Assembly (NCBI GenBank): GCA_019416455.1
Contig: DXXG01000007.1
Coordinates: 310,001 to 374,000 of the forward strand
Source: Clostridiales bacterium
GTDB taxonomy: Bacteria; Bacillota; Clostridia; Oscillospirales; Acutalibacteraceae
Length of the DNA stretch: 64,000 nt
Direction: 5' to 3'
Position numbers and translations under genes: made by a program
Shown here: positions 1 to 7,069 of the stretch, one piece after another
Layout of the letters: each line of letters opens with the position of its first letter
Position numbering within the stretch: position 1 is the stretch's first letter
The notes under the pieces: generated by a model
What the model saw: the letters and a program-made list of their open reading frames with translations, nothing else
Told to the model about the DNA's origin: nothing
The model's database searches: none

Positions 1-66
1 TTATCACAAATCAGGGGAAAAGGGAAGGAAGAAAGGCAAAAAACCGGGGAAAACGCCTTTCACGCC

Positions 67-96
67 TTGACACGGGGGCACGTTATGCTCCATAAT
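67..96 (+). promoter_or_regulatory. Promoter of the ACT/UPF0210 operon
   Basis: TTGACA at 67-72 and CATAAT at 91-96, 18 bases apart, lie about 35 bases before the ACT-domain start. An inverted repeat TTATG-N3-CATAA (83-95) overlaps the -10 and could be an operator. Confidence 0.6.
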
Positions 97-131
97 GGAC
101 CACAAAGAGACAGCGAAAGGAAGGAACCCCT

Positions 132-413
132 ATGGATAAAATGGAAAAAGCGGTCATCACCGTGATCGGAAAAGATATGGTGGGCATCCTGGCGAAGGTG
201 TCCAATATGTGCGCGGAAAAGGACGTGAACGTGCTGGAAGTGACTCAGTCCATCCTTCACGACATGTTCGTCATGGTCATGCTGGTTGACATCACCCACG
301 CCACGGTGAAGGTAGCTGACCTGGCCGACACCTTCGACGCCCTGGGTGAATCTCTGAACCTGAAGATCCACGTGATGCACGAGGACATCTTCAACTCCAT
401 GCACCGCATCTGA
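132..413 (+). CDS. ACT-domain protein, UPF0237 family
   Basis: This 93-residue protein is a single ACT domain of the UPF0237 family, in which a small ligand, often an amino acid, is thought to be sensed. The N-terminus (KAVITVIGKDMVGILAKVS) is the typical first strand and helix of an ACT fold. The ATG at 132 follows a GGAAGGAA ribosome site. The UPF0210 gene starts 47 bases downstream, and this pairing recurs in many Firmicutes, so the two probably act together. The ligand is unknown. Family assignment is confident; function is inferred only at the level of ligand sensing. Confidence 0.85.
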   Translation: MDKMEKAVITVIGKDMVGILAKVSNMCAEKDVNVLEVTQSILHDMFVMVMLVDITHATVKVADLADTFDALGESLNLKIHVMHEDIFNSMHRI

Positions 414-460
414 GCCCGCCGGCGCTTTCCCAAAATCGCATTTGAAAGGAGCTTCCTTTT

Positions 461-1819
461 TTGAATACCAACGAGATCTTGGAAACGATCAATATGATCG
501 ACAACGAGGACTTAGACGTCCGCACCATCACCATGGGCATCTCTCTGCTGGACTGCATCGATCCCGATCCGGACCGGGCGGCCCAAAAAGTCTATGACAA
601 GATCTGCCGCTATGCCCAGAACCTGGTTAAGACCGGCGAGGACATCTCCCGGCAGTACGGCATTCCCATCATCAACAAGCGGATCTCCGTCACCCCCATC
701 GCCATGATCGCCGGAGCCTGCCCCTCCTCTTCCCCCATCCGCTTCGCCAAAGCTTTGGACAAGGCTGCTCATACCGTGGGCGTCAACTTCATCGGCGGTT
801 ACTCCGCTTTGGTCCACAAGGGCTTCGGTCCCGGGGACTACGCCCTGATCGAGAGCATCCCCCAGGCACTGGACGAGACGGAACTGGTGTGCTCCTCTGT
901 GAACGTGGGCACGACCAAGGCGGGTATCAACATGGATGCTGTGGAGAAGATGGGCCGCATCATTTTGGAAACCGCTCAGCGCACCGCCGACCGGGAGTGC
1001 ATTGGCGCCGCCAAGCTGGTGGTGTTCTGCAACGCCCCTGAGGATAACCCCTTCATGGCCGGTGCCTTCCATGGCCCCGGCGAGCCTGACTGTGTCATCA
1101 ACGTGGGCGTTTCCGGCCCCGGCGTGGTCCGTGCGGCCATCAAAAAACATGGGGATGGCTGCACCCTCACCGAAATTGCCGAGCTGATCAAGCGCACCGC
1201 CTTCAAGATCACCCGCATGGGACAGCTGGTGGCCCAGGAGGCCTCCCGGCGGCTGTGCGTGCCCTTCGGCATCGTGGACCTGTCTCTGGCCCCCACTCCT
1301 GCCATCGGCGACAGCGTGGCCTACATCCTGGAAGGCATGGGCCTGGAGCAGTGCGGCGCTCACGGCACTACCGCCGCTTTGGCCCTCTTGAACGACGCAG
1401 TGAAAAAAGGCGGCGTCATGGCCTCCTCCAGCGTAGGGGGCCTGTCCGGCGCCTTTATCCCCGTCACTGAGGACGCGGGCATGATCGAAGCCGCCCGCTC
1501 CGGCTGCCTAACCCTGAACAAGCTGGAAGCCATGACCGCTGTGTGCTCCGTGGGTTTGGACATGATCGCCATCCCCGGAGACACCTCTCCCGAGATCATC
1601 TCCGGCATCATCGCCGACGAGGCCGCCATCGGCATGGTCAACTCCAAGACCACCGCTGTGCGTGTCATCCCCGCGGTGGGCAAGCAGGCCGGGGAAGAAC
1701 TGGACTTCGGCGGTCTGCTGGGCAGCGGTCCCATCATGGCGGTGAATCCCGCCTCCCCCAGTGTGTTCGTCCACCGGGGCGGCAAGATCCCCGCGCCCTT
1801 GCAAAGCCTGAAAAACTAA
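461..1819 (+). CDS. UPF0210 (DUF711, PFL-like) family protein
   Basis: The 452-residue product matches the UPF0210/PFL-like family in length and in its glycine-rich segments (SSVGGLSGAFIPVTEDAGM about 320 residues in, GLLGSGPIMAVNP near the C-terminus). Members resemble the pyruvate formate-lyase barrel fold but have no established reaction. The start is a TTG at 461, chosen because GAAAGGA lies ten bases upstream and the reading MNTNEILETI fits the family N-terminus. It is co-transcribed with the ACT protein. A promoter for the next gene begins nine bases after its stop. Confidence 0.85.
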   Translation: MNTNEILETINMIDNEDLDVRTITMGISLLDCIDPDPDRAAQKVYDKICRYAQNLVKTGEDISRQYGIPIINKRISVTPIAMIAGACPSSSPIRFAKALDKAAHTVGVNFIGGYSALVHKGFGPGDYALIESIPQALDETELVCSSVNVGTTKAGINMDAVEKMGRIILETAQRTADRECIGAAKLVVFCNAPEDNPFMAGAFHGPGEPDCVINVGVSGPGVVRAAIKKHGDGCTLTEIAELIKRTAFKITRMGQLVAQEASRRLCVPFGIVDLSLAPTPAIGDSVAYILEGMGLEQCGAHGTTAALALLNDAVKKGGVMASSSVGGLSGAFIPVTEDAGMIEAARSGCLTLNKLEAMTAVCSVGLDMIAIPGDTSPEIISGIIADEAAIGMVNSKTTAVRVIPAVGKQAGEELDFGGLLGSGPIMAVNPASPSVFVHRGGKIPAPLQSLKN

Positions 1820-1827
1820 GCAACGTC

Positions 1828-1857
1828 TTGACAGACCCCGATCACTAGAGATATATT
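1828..1857 (+). promoter_or_regulatory. Promoter of the MFS exporter leader
   Basis: TTGACA at 1828-1833 and TATATT at 1852-1857 with an 18-base spacer. The predicted start of transcription near 1864 leaves a leader of about 220 bases before the MFS gene. Confidence 0.65.
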
Positions 1858-1896
1858 GAAAAAAAGAACGGATCTTTACGGAAAGGAGCGCACATT

Positions 1897-1944
1897 GTGG
1901 GCTGGAAATGGAATGTCCTTTTAGAGCAAAAAGGAGGCATTTAA
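1897..1944 (+). CDS. Possible 15-residue leader peptide
   Basis: A GTG at 1897 sits eight bases after AAAGGAG (1882-1888) and opens a frame reading VGWKWNVLLEQKGGI before TAA. It contains two tryptophans within its first five residues. Its place between the promoter and the terminator hairpin suggests a leader peptide controlling the MFS gene. No homologue is recognised, and such a short frame could occur by chance. Confidence 0.3.
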   Translation: MGWKWNVLLEQKGGI

Positions 1945-2003
1945 ACCATTCCGTCTAGAAGTGCGCCCATTTTTCCTGAGGATCCATGACAAAAGCTCTT
2001 TTT

Positions 2004-2033
2004 TGCCATGGTGTTTTCGCCATGGCATTTTTT
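2004..2033 (+). terminator. Leader terminator before the MFS gene
   Basis: Perfect 8-bp stem TGCCATGG/CCATGGCA with an eight-base loop, followed by TTTTTT. It lies between the 1828 promoter and the gene, so it should end transcripts early unless the competing 1984-2011 hairpin forms. An ATG at 2008 lies inside this stem. Confidence 0.7.
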
Positions 2034-2082
2034 GTTTTCCTCTGAAAAAAGGCGCCGAATCATACTTTTTTTCAGAAACGGA

Positions 2083-3297
2083 ATGATAAAAATGCAGATC
2101 AAACGACAGCTTTTCTTTTTGCACATTTACAACTTTCTCTTCTCCCTGCGGATCGCCGACGGGGTATGGGTGGTGTTCCTTCTCTCACGAGGATTTTCTC
2201 TGGCCCAGGTGGGGCTGGCGGAGGGCATTTTCCATGTGGTCAGCTTTCTCTGCGAGGTGCCCAGCGGAATGATCGCCGATCTGCTGGGACGAAAGCGCAC
2301 CTTGGTGATCTCCAGCCTGTTCGGCGTCTGCTCCGCCCTGCTGATGGCTTTCAGCCAAGACTTTTGGGGTGTGTGCCTTTCCATGGCGTGCCAGGCGTTG
2401 ATGTACAACTTCTGTTCCGGCACTCAGGAAGCCCTCACCTACGACAGCCTGAAAGCCGCTGGCAGCGAGGACACCTACCTAAAACAAAATTCCTGGCTGG
2501 GGATCTCGGCCTATGTGTCTGTCTCTCTCAGCAGCCTGCTGGGAGGTGTGGCGGCCCTGCTGGGATTTTTCCCCGCCTACGCCATCACCGCCACTTGTTC
2601 CGCTGTCTGCAGCATATCGGCTTTGGCCCTGACGGAGCCTTTGGTGACGGAAGCACAGCGCCAGCGGACCCAGCATCCTTTCGCCCAGCTTGGTCCCCGG
2701 CTGAAAGAACACATTTTCCAGAGTTTCGCCTTCTTGAGAAACAACCCCCGGTCAGCTTGGAAGATCCTTGCCGGCGGCGCTGCGGCGGCTCCCATTTACC
2801 TCACCTTCATGTATTCCCAGCAGCATCTGCTGGACGGCGGTCTGCCTCCCCTGTTTCTGGGGGCGGCGCTGATGCTTCTCCGCTTGTCCGGCGCTGCTGG
2901 CATGGCCTTGGGAGCCCGGGTAAAGATTAGGCTTTTCCCCTGCACGCTCCTCTGTGCCCTGTGCTGCGCGGGGGGTACCTTCCTAGCGGGCACCTTCTGG
3001 TGGCCTTTGGCTCTGCTGGGAGGAGTTTTGGCCCAATGCTCGGAAAGTCTGTTGGACTTGCGGCTGGATGCCTCCCTCAACGACGATTTTCCCAGCGACC
3101 AGCGTGCCACACTGGTCAGCGTCAGCAGCATGGTGTACAGCCTGTTCATGATCGCCGCCAGCCCGGTTTCCGGAGCAGTGGGAGATACGTTTGGTTCTCA
3201 GTGGTCTTTCTGGACCCTGGGGATCGCTTTGCTGATTCTCACCTTGGCAGGTGGGACGATCTACCGGATCCTTTTCAAAAACAAGTCAAACGCCTGA
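2083..3297 (+). CDS. MFS-family transporter (probable exporter)
   Basis: About 404 residues with roughly twelve hydrophobic segments make this a major facilitator superfamily permease in the cytoplasmic membrane. The loop after helix 2 carries the MFS signature (GMIADLLGRKRT). The N-terminus resembles drug-exporter-like MFS proteins of Firmicutes, but the substrate cannot be read from sequence. The frame is open from 2008, but that ATG lies inside a terminator stem, so I place the start at ATG 2083, or 2092, just before MQIKRQLFFLHIYNF. Control is probably by attenuation. A strong terminator follows at 3304. Confidence 0.8.
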   Translation: MIKMQIKRQLFFLHIYNFLFSLRIADGVWVVFLLSRGFSLAQVGLAEGIFHVVSFLCEVPSGMIADLLGRKRTLVISSLFGVCSALLMAFSQDFWGVCLSMACQALMYNFCSGTQEALTYDSLKAAGSEDTYLKQNSWLGISAYVSVSLSSLLGGVAALLGFFPAYAITATCSAVCSISALALTEPLVTEAQRQRTQHPFAQLGPRLKEHIFQSFAFLRNNPRSAWKILAGGAAAAPIYLTFMYSQQHLLDGGLPPLFLGAALMLLRLSGAAGMALGARVKIRLFPCTLLCALCCAGGTFLAGTFWWPLALLGGVLAQCSESLLDLRLDASLNDDFPSDQRATLVSVSSMVYSLFMIAASPVSGAVGDTFGSQWSFWTLGIALLILTLAGGTIYRILFKNKSNA

Positions 3298-3303
3298 CAG
3301 GGC

Positions 3304-3343
3304 AAAGCGGTGTGAATTTTTCCTCACACCGCTTTTTCTTTTT
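3304..3343 (+). terminator. Terminator after the MFS gene
   Basis: Twelve-base stem AAAGCGGTGTGA (3304-3315) with TCACACCGCTTT (3324-3335) followed by a T-rich tract. Confidence 0.9.
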
Positions 3344-3400
3344 TCACAAGTGTGGTATCATAGTCAAAACCGCTCAAACTGCTTGGAAAAGAGGGAAGTT

Positions 3401-4744
3401 ATGGCAAAGAAAAAACAACCCAGACCCACACGGGAAGAGCGCCGACAGCATTCCCGAGAGACTCGTCAGCAGATGCGGGGAGAGATCCGCCAGCATCCTG
3501 TTCTTTTTACCACCTATGTGGTCCTGCGGGCCCTAGTTATCGCCGTGATGGTCCTAGAGATCTTCAACGGGGAGTACTACAACGTGTTCCTGTGCGGCCT
3601 GACCTTGGTACTGTTCATGATCCCCACCTTTGTGGAACGTCGGCTTCACATCGACGTGCCCAACACGTTGGAGATCATCATCCTGTTGTTTATTTTTTCC
3701 GCAGAGATCTTGGGAGAGATCCAGGAGTATTACCTGACATTCCCCTTCTGGGACACCATGCTCCACACCATGAACGGCTTTTTGATGGCCGCCATCGGCA
3801 TCGCCATGGTGGATATCCTCAACCGGTCCCGGAAATTCAAGGTCCGCCTTTCCCCCGCCTTTGTTGCCTTGGTGGCGTTCTGCTTTTCCATGACCATCGG
3901 TGTGCTTTGGGAATTTTTCGAGTACGGCATGGACTACTTTTTCCATACCGATATGCAGAAAGACTTCTGGATAAATGCCATCTCCTCCGTATCCCTTAAC
4001 CCGGACGGCCGCAACGATCCGGTACGGGTGATCGTGGACAGCGTGGTAGTCAACGGGGAACAGTGGCCCGGCTACCTGGACATTGGCCTGCATGACACCA
4101 TGAAAGACCTGCTGGTGAACTTTATCGGCGCGGTGATCTTCTCCATCATCGGAGCGCTGTACATCATGGGACGGGGCAAAGGCCGTTTCGCGCCCCGGTT
4201 CATCCCCCGGCTGAAAGAGGAAGAACTTCCTCCCCCGCCGGAAGAGTCCGGCCTGCTGGATCCCATCCCCTTGGCTTCCCCAGAGGATTCCGACGCTTCA
4301 GAGGAGCCTCAGGAAGACTGCCCGTTTTGCAGGATCATTCAGGGAAAAGACCCTTGTTACAAGATTTATGAGGACGAACACACTTTGGCCTTTTTGGATA
4401 CGGCTGGAGACGCGGAAGGCCACACCTTAGTGATTCCTAAAGCCCACGTGGTCTCTCTGATGAACTGCCGGGGAGAAACAGCTCTCCAAACCGTAGCCAC
4501 GGTGCGTCTTGTAGCGGAACACTATGTAAAAAACTGCGGTTACGACGGGGTGAACGTGCTCAGCGCCAGCGGAAAGAGCGCCCAGCAGTCGGTGCCCCAT
4601 CTGCACTTCCACATCATCCCCCGGAGATCCGGAGACAAGCTCAATGTTTGGCCTTCTCTGGGCAAGGATGACAGCGACTTGGAGGAGATCCGTCAGCGTT
4701 TGCAGCTCCCCTCCTCCCAGCAGGAAGAGCCCAATCAGGAATAA
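3401..4744 (+). CDS. Membrane protein fused to a HIT hydrolase domain
   Basis: The 447-residue protein has two parts. Residues about 30-270 contain five or six membrane segments with charged motifs (FWDTMLHTMNGF, WEFFEYGMD) resembling YjdF/DUF2238 membrane proteins. An acidic, proline-rich linker leads to a HIT domain (about 305-430) that begins with a zinc-type CPFC pair and ends in the catalytic triad HLHFHIIP. HIT enzymes of this branch hydrolyse nucleotide phosphoramidates or related compounds. The fusion would hold the hydrolase at the inner face of the membrane. The start at ATG 3401 is chosen for the AGAGGGA site and the basic N-terminus; an upstream open stretch from 3251 overlaps the MFS gene and the terminator. 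Confidence 0.75.
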   Translation: MAKKKQPRPTREERRQHSRETRQQMRGEIRQHPVLFTTYVVLRALVIAVMVLEIFNGEYYNVFLCGLTLVLFMIPTFVERRLHIDVPNTLEIIILLFIFSAEILGEIQEYYLTFPFWDTMLHTMNGFLMAAIGIAMVDILNRSRKFKVRLSPAFVALVAFCFSMTIGVLWEFFEYGMDYFFHTDMQKDFWINAISSVSLNPDGRNDPVRVIVDSVVVNGEQWPGYLDIGLHDTMKDLLVNFIGAVIFSIIGALYIMGRGKGRFAPRFIPRLKEEELPPPPEESGLLDPIPLASPEDSDASEEPQEDCPFCRIIQGKDPCYKIYEDEHTLAFLDTAGDAEGHTLVIPKAHVVSLMNCRGETALQTVATVRLVAEHYVKNCGYDGVNVLSASGKSAQQSVPHLHFHIIPRRSGDKLNVWPSLGKDDSDLEEIRQRLQLPSSQQEEPNQE

Positions 4745-4765
4745 CAAAAAAAGGAGGAATCCCAC

Positions 4766-6070
4766 ATGAACACCTGCGTCACTACAAAACTGGGCCCCAT
4801 CCAAGGCGGTCTGAGTCAGGACGGGAACACGGTTATTTTTAAGGGCGTGCCTTACGCTCAGCCCCCGGTAGGAGAGCTGCGGTTCCGCCGTCCTCAGGAA
4901 CATGAGCCCTGGACCGAGACTCTGGACTGCACCACTTTTTCCCCCCGGTGCCCCCAAGCGGAGCTTGCCTCCATGGAGTTTTACGGCAAGGAATTCTACG
5001 ACGTGATGATCCCTCCTTGGAAGGAAAACTGTCTCTATCTAAACATCTGGACCCCCGCGGGGGCTAAACCTGATTCCAAGCTGCCGGTGCTGTTCTGGAT
5101 CCACGGCGGGGCATTCATGCACGGCTGCGGCACGGAGAAGGAATTTGACGGGGAGGGCTACGCCAAAAAAGGCGTGATACTGGTGACCATCAACTACCGA
5201 GTGAACGCCTTTGGCTTTTTTGCCCACCCCGACCTGGAAAAAGAAAACCCTCAGGGCGTTTCCGGCAACTACGGCATTCTCGACCAGATCTTCGCGTTGA
5301 AATGGGTGCGGGAGAATATCAGTGCTTTTGGGGGCGACCCGGATAAGATCACCCTGTCTGGACAGTCCGCCGGATGCATGAGCGTTCAGGCCATCATTTC
5401 CTCGCCTCTTTCCCAAGGGATGACGCGGGGAGCCATCCTCCAAAGCGGAGGCGGCATCCAGGCCCTCCACGAGACCCCCGGCAAGGAACAGTTGTGGGAG
5501 ACTTCCCGGAAACTGATGGCCTGGCTGGGCGTATCCACCGTGGAGGAACTGCGGCAGGTCCCTGCGGAAAAACTGCGGGACGGAGCCTACGCGGTACAGG
5601 GACCCAGCCTGAACTGGTGCCCTCACGTGGATGGATGGCTTCTGCCCGACACCACTGACCGTTTGGCACAGCGGGGAGATATCCACGACATCGCTTACAT
5701 GATCGGCTCCACCGGGGACGATATCGGCGGACAAGCCATGCTCCAGGAAGCTGGCGCCCGCTGGTGTGAGAACCAGCTGAAATTGGGACGGCGGCCCTGC
5801 TACTTCTACCTGTTCAACCGGAAACTCCCCGGCGACGACGCGGGAGCCTTCCACTCCAGCGAGTTGTGGTACGAGTTCGAGACCCTAGACCGGTGCTGGC
5901 GTCCCTGGGAGGACTGGGACCGGCAGCTGGCCAAGGTGGTGTCCGGCTACTGGGCCAACTTCGTCAAGACTGGCGATCCCAACGGCGAGGATCTGCCCCG
6001 CTGGGAGCCCTACACACAAAGCCAAAAACATCCCGTCCTGCTGGCGGAAACCGTCCACATGCTGGGATAA
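4766..6070 (+). CDS. Type-B carboxylesterase family protein, compact form
   Basis: The 434-residue protein belongs to the carboxylesterase type B (para-nitrobenzyl esterase) family of alpha/beta hydrolases. It shows the oxyanion-hole motif IHGGAFMHG and the nucleophile in GQSAG. A histidine in GAFHSSELWYEF occupies the usual catalytic place. It is shorter than typical bacterial members (about 490 residues): some 45 residues are missing between the acid-residue region and the histidine, and the usual GTTRDEG-like motif reads GSTGDDI, with Asp where Glu is expected. No signal peptide is seen. AAAGGAGG precedes the ATG. The ester substrate is unknown. Confidence 0.8.
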   Translation: MNTCVTTKLGPIQGGLSQDGNTVIFKGVPYAQPPVGELRFRRPQEHEPWTETLDCTTFSPRCPQAELASMEFYGKEFYDVMIPPWKENCLYLNIWTPAGAKPDSKLPVLFWIHGGAFMHGCGTEKEFDGEGYAKKGVILVTINYRVNAFGFFAHPDLEKENPQGVSGNYGILDQIFALKWVRENISAFGGDPDKITLSGQSAGCMSVQAIISSPLSQGMTRGAILQSGGGIQALHETPGKEQLWETSRKLMAWLGVSTVEELRQVPAEKLRDGAYAVQGPSLNWCPHVDGWLLPDTTDRLAQRGDIHDIAYMIGSTGDDIGGQAMLQEAGARWCENQLKLGRRPCYFYLFNRKLPGDDAGAFHSSELWYEFETLDRCWRPWEDWDRQLAKVVSGYWANFVKTGDPNGEDLPRWEPYTQSQKHPVLLAETVHMLG

Positions 6071-6082
6071 CTACCCCACAAA

Positions 6083-6127
6083 AAACGCCCCGGAAAGCGC
6101 TCTGCGTACCTTCCGGGGCGTTTCTAT
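6083..6127. terminator. Bidirectional terminator
   Basis: Thirteen-base stem AAACGCCCCGGAA (6083-6095) with its complement at 6111-6123. It lies between the convergent esterase and EamA genes. Confidence 0.85.
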
Positions 6128-6134
6128 TTTCTTT

Positions 6135-6995
6135 TTATACCAGCATGGCCAAAGTCCCGGCCACGATCAAGGCAAGTCCGATGCCGGACCGTTTGGACAG
6201 CTTTTCGTGGAACACGAAAAAGGAAAAGGCCACCGTCACAAGGATGCTCAGCTTGTCAATGGGCACCACCACACTGGCGGGACCATCCTGAAGGGCCTTA
6301 TAGTAGCACAGCCAGGACCCTCCCGTAGCAATCCCTGACAAACAGATGAACAGCAGCTCTTTTCGAGGAATAGCCCGCACCTCCCGGACCTTTCCCGCTA
6401 CCAGCACCATGACCCAGGCCATTACTAGCACCACCCCTGTACGGATGGCAGTGCCCAGGTTGGACTCCACTCCGGAGATACCCAGCTTTCCCAAAATAGA
6501 GGTCAGGCTGGCGAACACCGCGGAACCTACGGCATACAGCAGCCAAGCGCTGCCCTGGGAAGTTTGAGAGGAGGTCTCCTTTTTTTCGATCATCAAAAAG
6601 GTTCCCACAGCGATGCACACCAGGCCCACGCCCCCGAATAGGGAGATCCCCTCCCCCAGCAGCACAAGGGCCAGCAGCATGGTAAGGACCACGCTGGACT
6701 TGTCAATGGGCACCACCTTGTTGATATCTCCCAGCTGGAGCGCCTTGAAATAGCACAGCCAGGAAGCCCCTGTGGCCAGACCGGACAGGATAAGAAACAG
6801 CCAGGTGAGGCCGTCCAGAGCGAAGATCTGCTGCGGCGTCCCCGCCAGGAACACCATCCCCCAGGAGAAAACCAGCACCACAATGGTCCGGATAGCCGTG
6901 GCCACAGTGGAATCTGTCTGGCGGATACCGCACTTGGCCAGCACGGCAGTGATCCCCGCGAAAAAAGCTGACCCAAAAGCAAAGGCGATCCACAT
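6135..6995 (-). CDS. EamA/DMT-family transporter
   Basis: About 286 residues with ten predicted membrane helices arranged as two repeats of five. The repeats are visible in the duplicated GGSWLCYYKAL/GASWLCYFKAL and VVPIDK motifs. This is the EamA drug/metabolite transporter fold in the cytoplasmic membrane, with many possible metabolite substrates. A TTG at 7010 is in frame, but ATG 6995 lies seven bases after GGGGGA and is preferred. It follows thrS in the same direction, with a terminator hairpin between them, so it may depend on read-through. Confidence 0.8.
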   Translation of the reverse strand: MWIAFAFGSAFFAGITAVLAKCGIRQTDSTVATAIRTIVVLVFSWGMVFLAGTPQQIFALDGLTWLFLILSGLATGASWLCYFKALQLGDINKVVPIDKSSVVLTMLLALVLLGEGISLFGGVGLVCIAVGTFLMIEKKETSSQTSQGSAWLLYAVGSAVFASLTSILGKLGISGVESNLGTAIRTGVVLVMAWVMVLVAGKVREVRAIPRKELLFICLSGIATGGSWLCYYKALQDGPASVVVPIDKLSILVTVAFSFFVFHEKLSKRSGIGLALIVAGTLAMLV

Positions 6996-7012
6996 GTTCC
7001 ATTCCCCCAATT

Positions 7013-7044
7013 TTAAAAAGAAAGGGACCTCGAAAGGCCCCCTT
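7013..7044 (-). terminator. Terminator after thrS
   Basis: On the minus strand AAGGGGGCC (7044-7036) pairs, with two wobble pairs, with GGTCCCTTT (7029-7021), followed by CTTTTT. It separates thrS from the EamA gene. Confidence 0.55.
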
Positions 7045-7069
7045 CCCTATTTCAGCCGCTTCGCGGCCT

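Larger units (their letters stand above)
1885..2033 (+). promoter_or_regulatory. Attenuator-like leader of the MFS gene
   Basis: Three pairings can be read directly. GCGCAC (1888-1893) pairs with GTGCGC (1961-1966) and encloses a short open frame and its ribosome site. CCATG plus CAAAA (1984-1994) pairs with TTTTG plus CATGG (2001-2011). TGCCATGG (2004-2011) pairs with CCATGGCA (2020-2027) and is followed by six T. The last two share the 2004-2011 arm, so they exclude one another, as in an antiterminator/terminator switch. The inducing signal is unknown. Confidence 0.55.

Noticed and set aside
2008..2082. Upstream extension of the MFS protein
   Set aside because: The ATG at 2008 lies inside a perfect terminator stem and the extra residues do not look like a transporter N-terminus.
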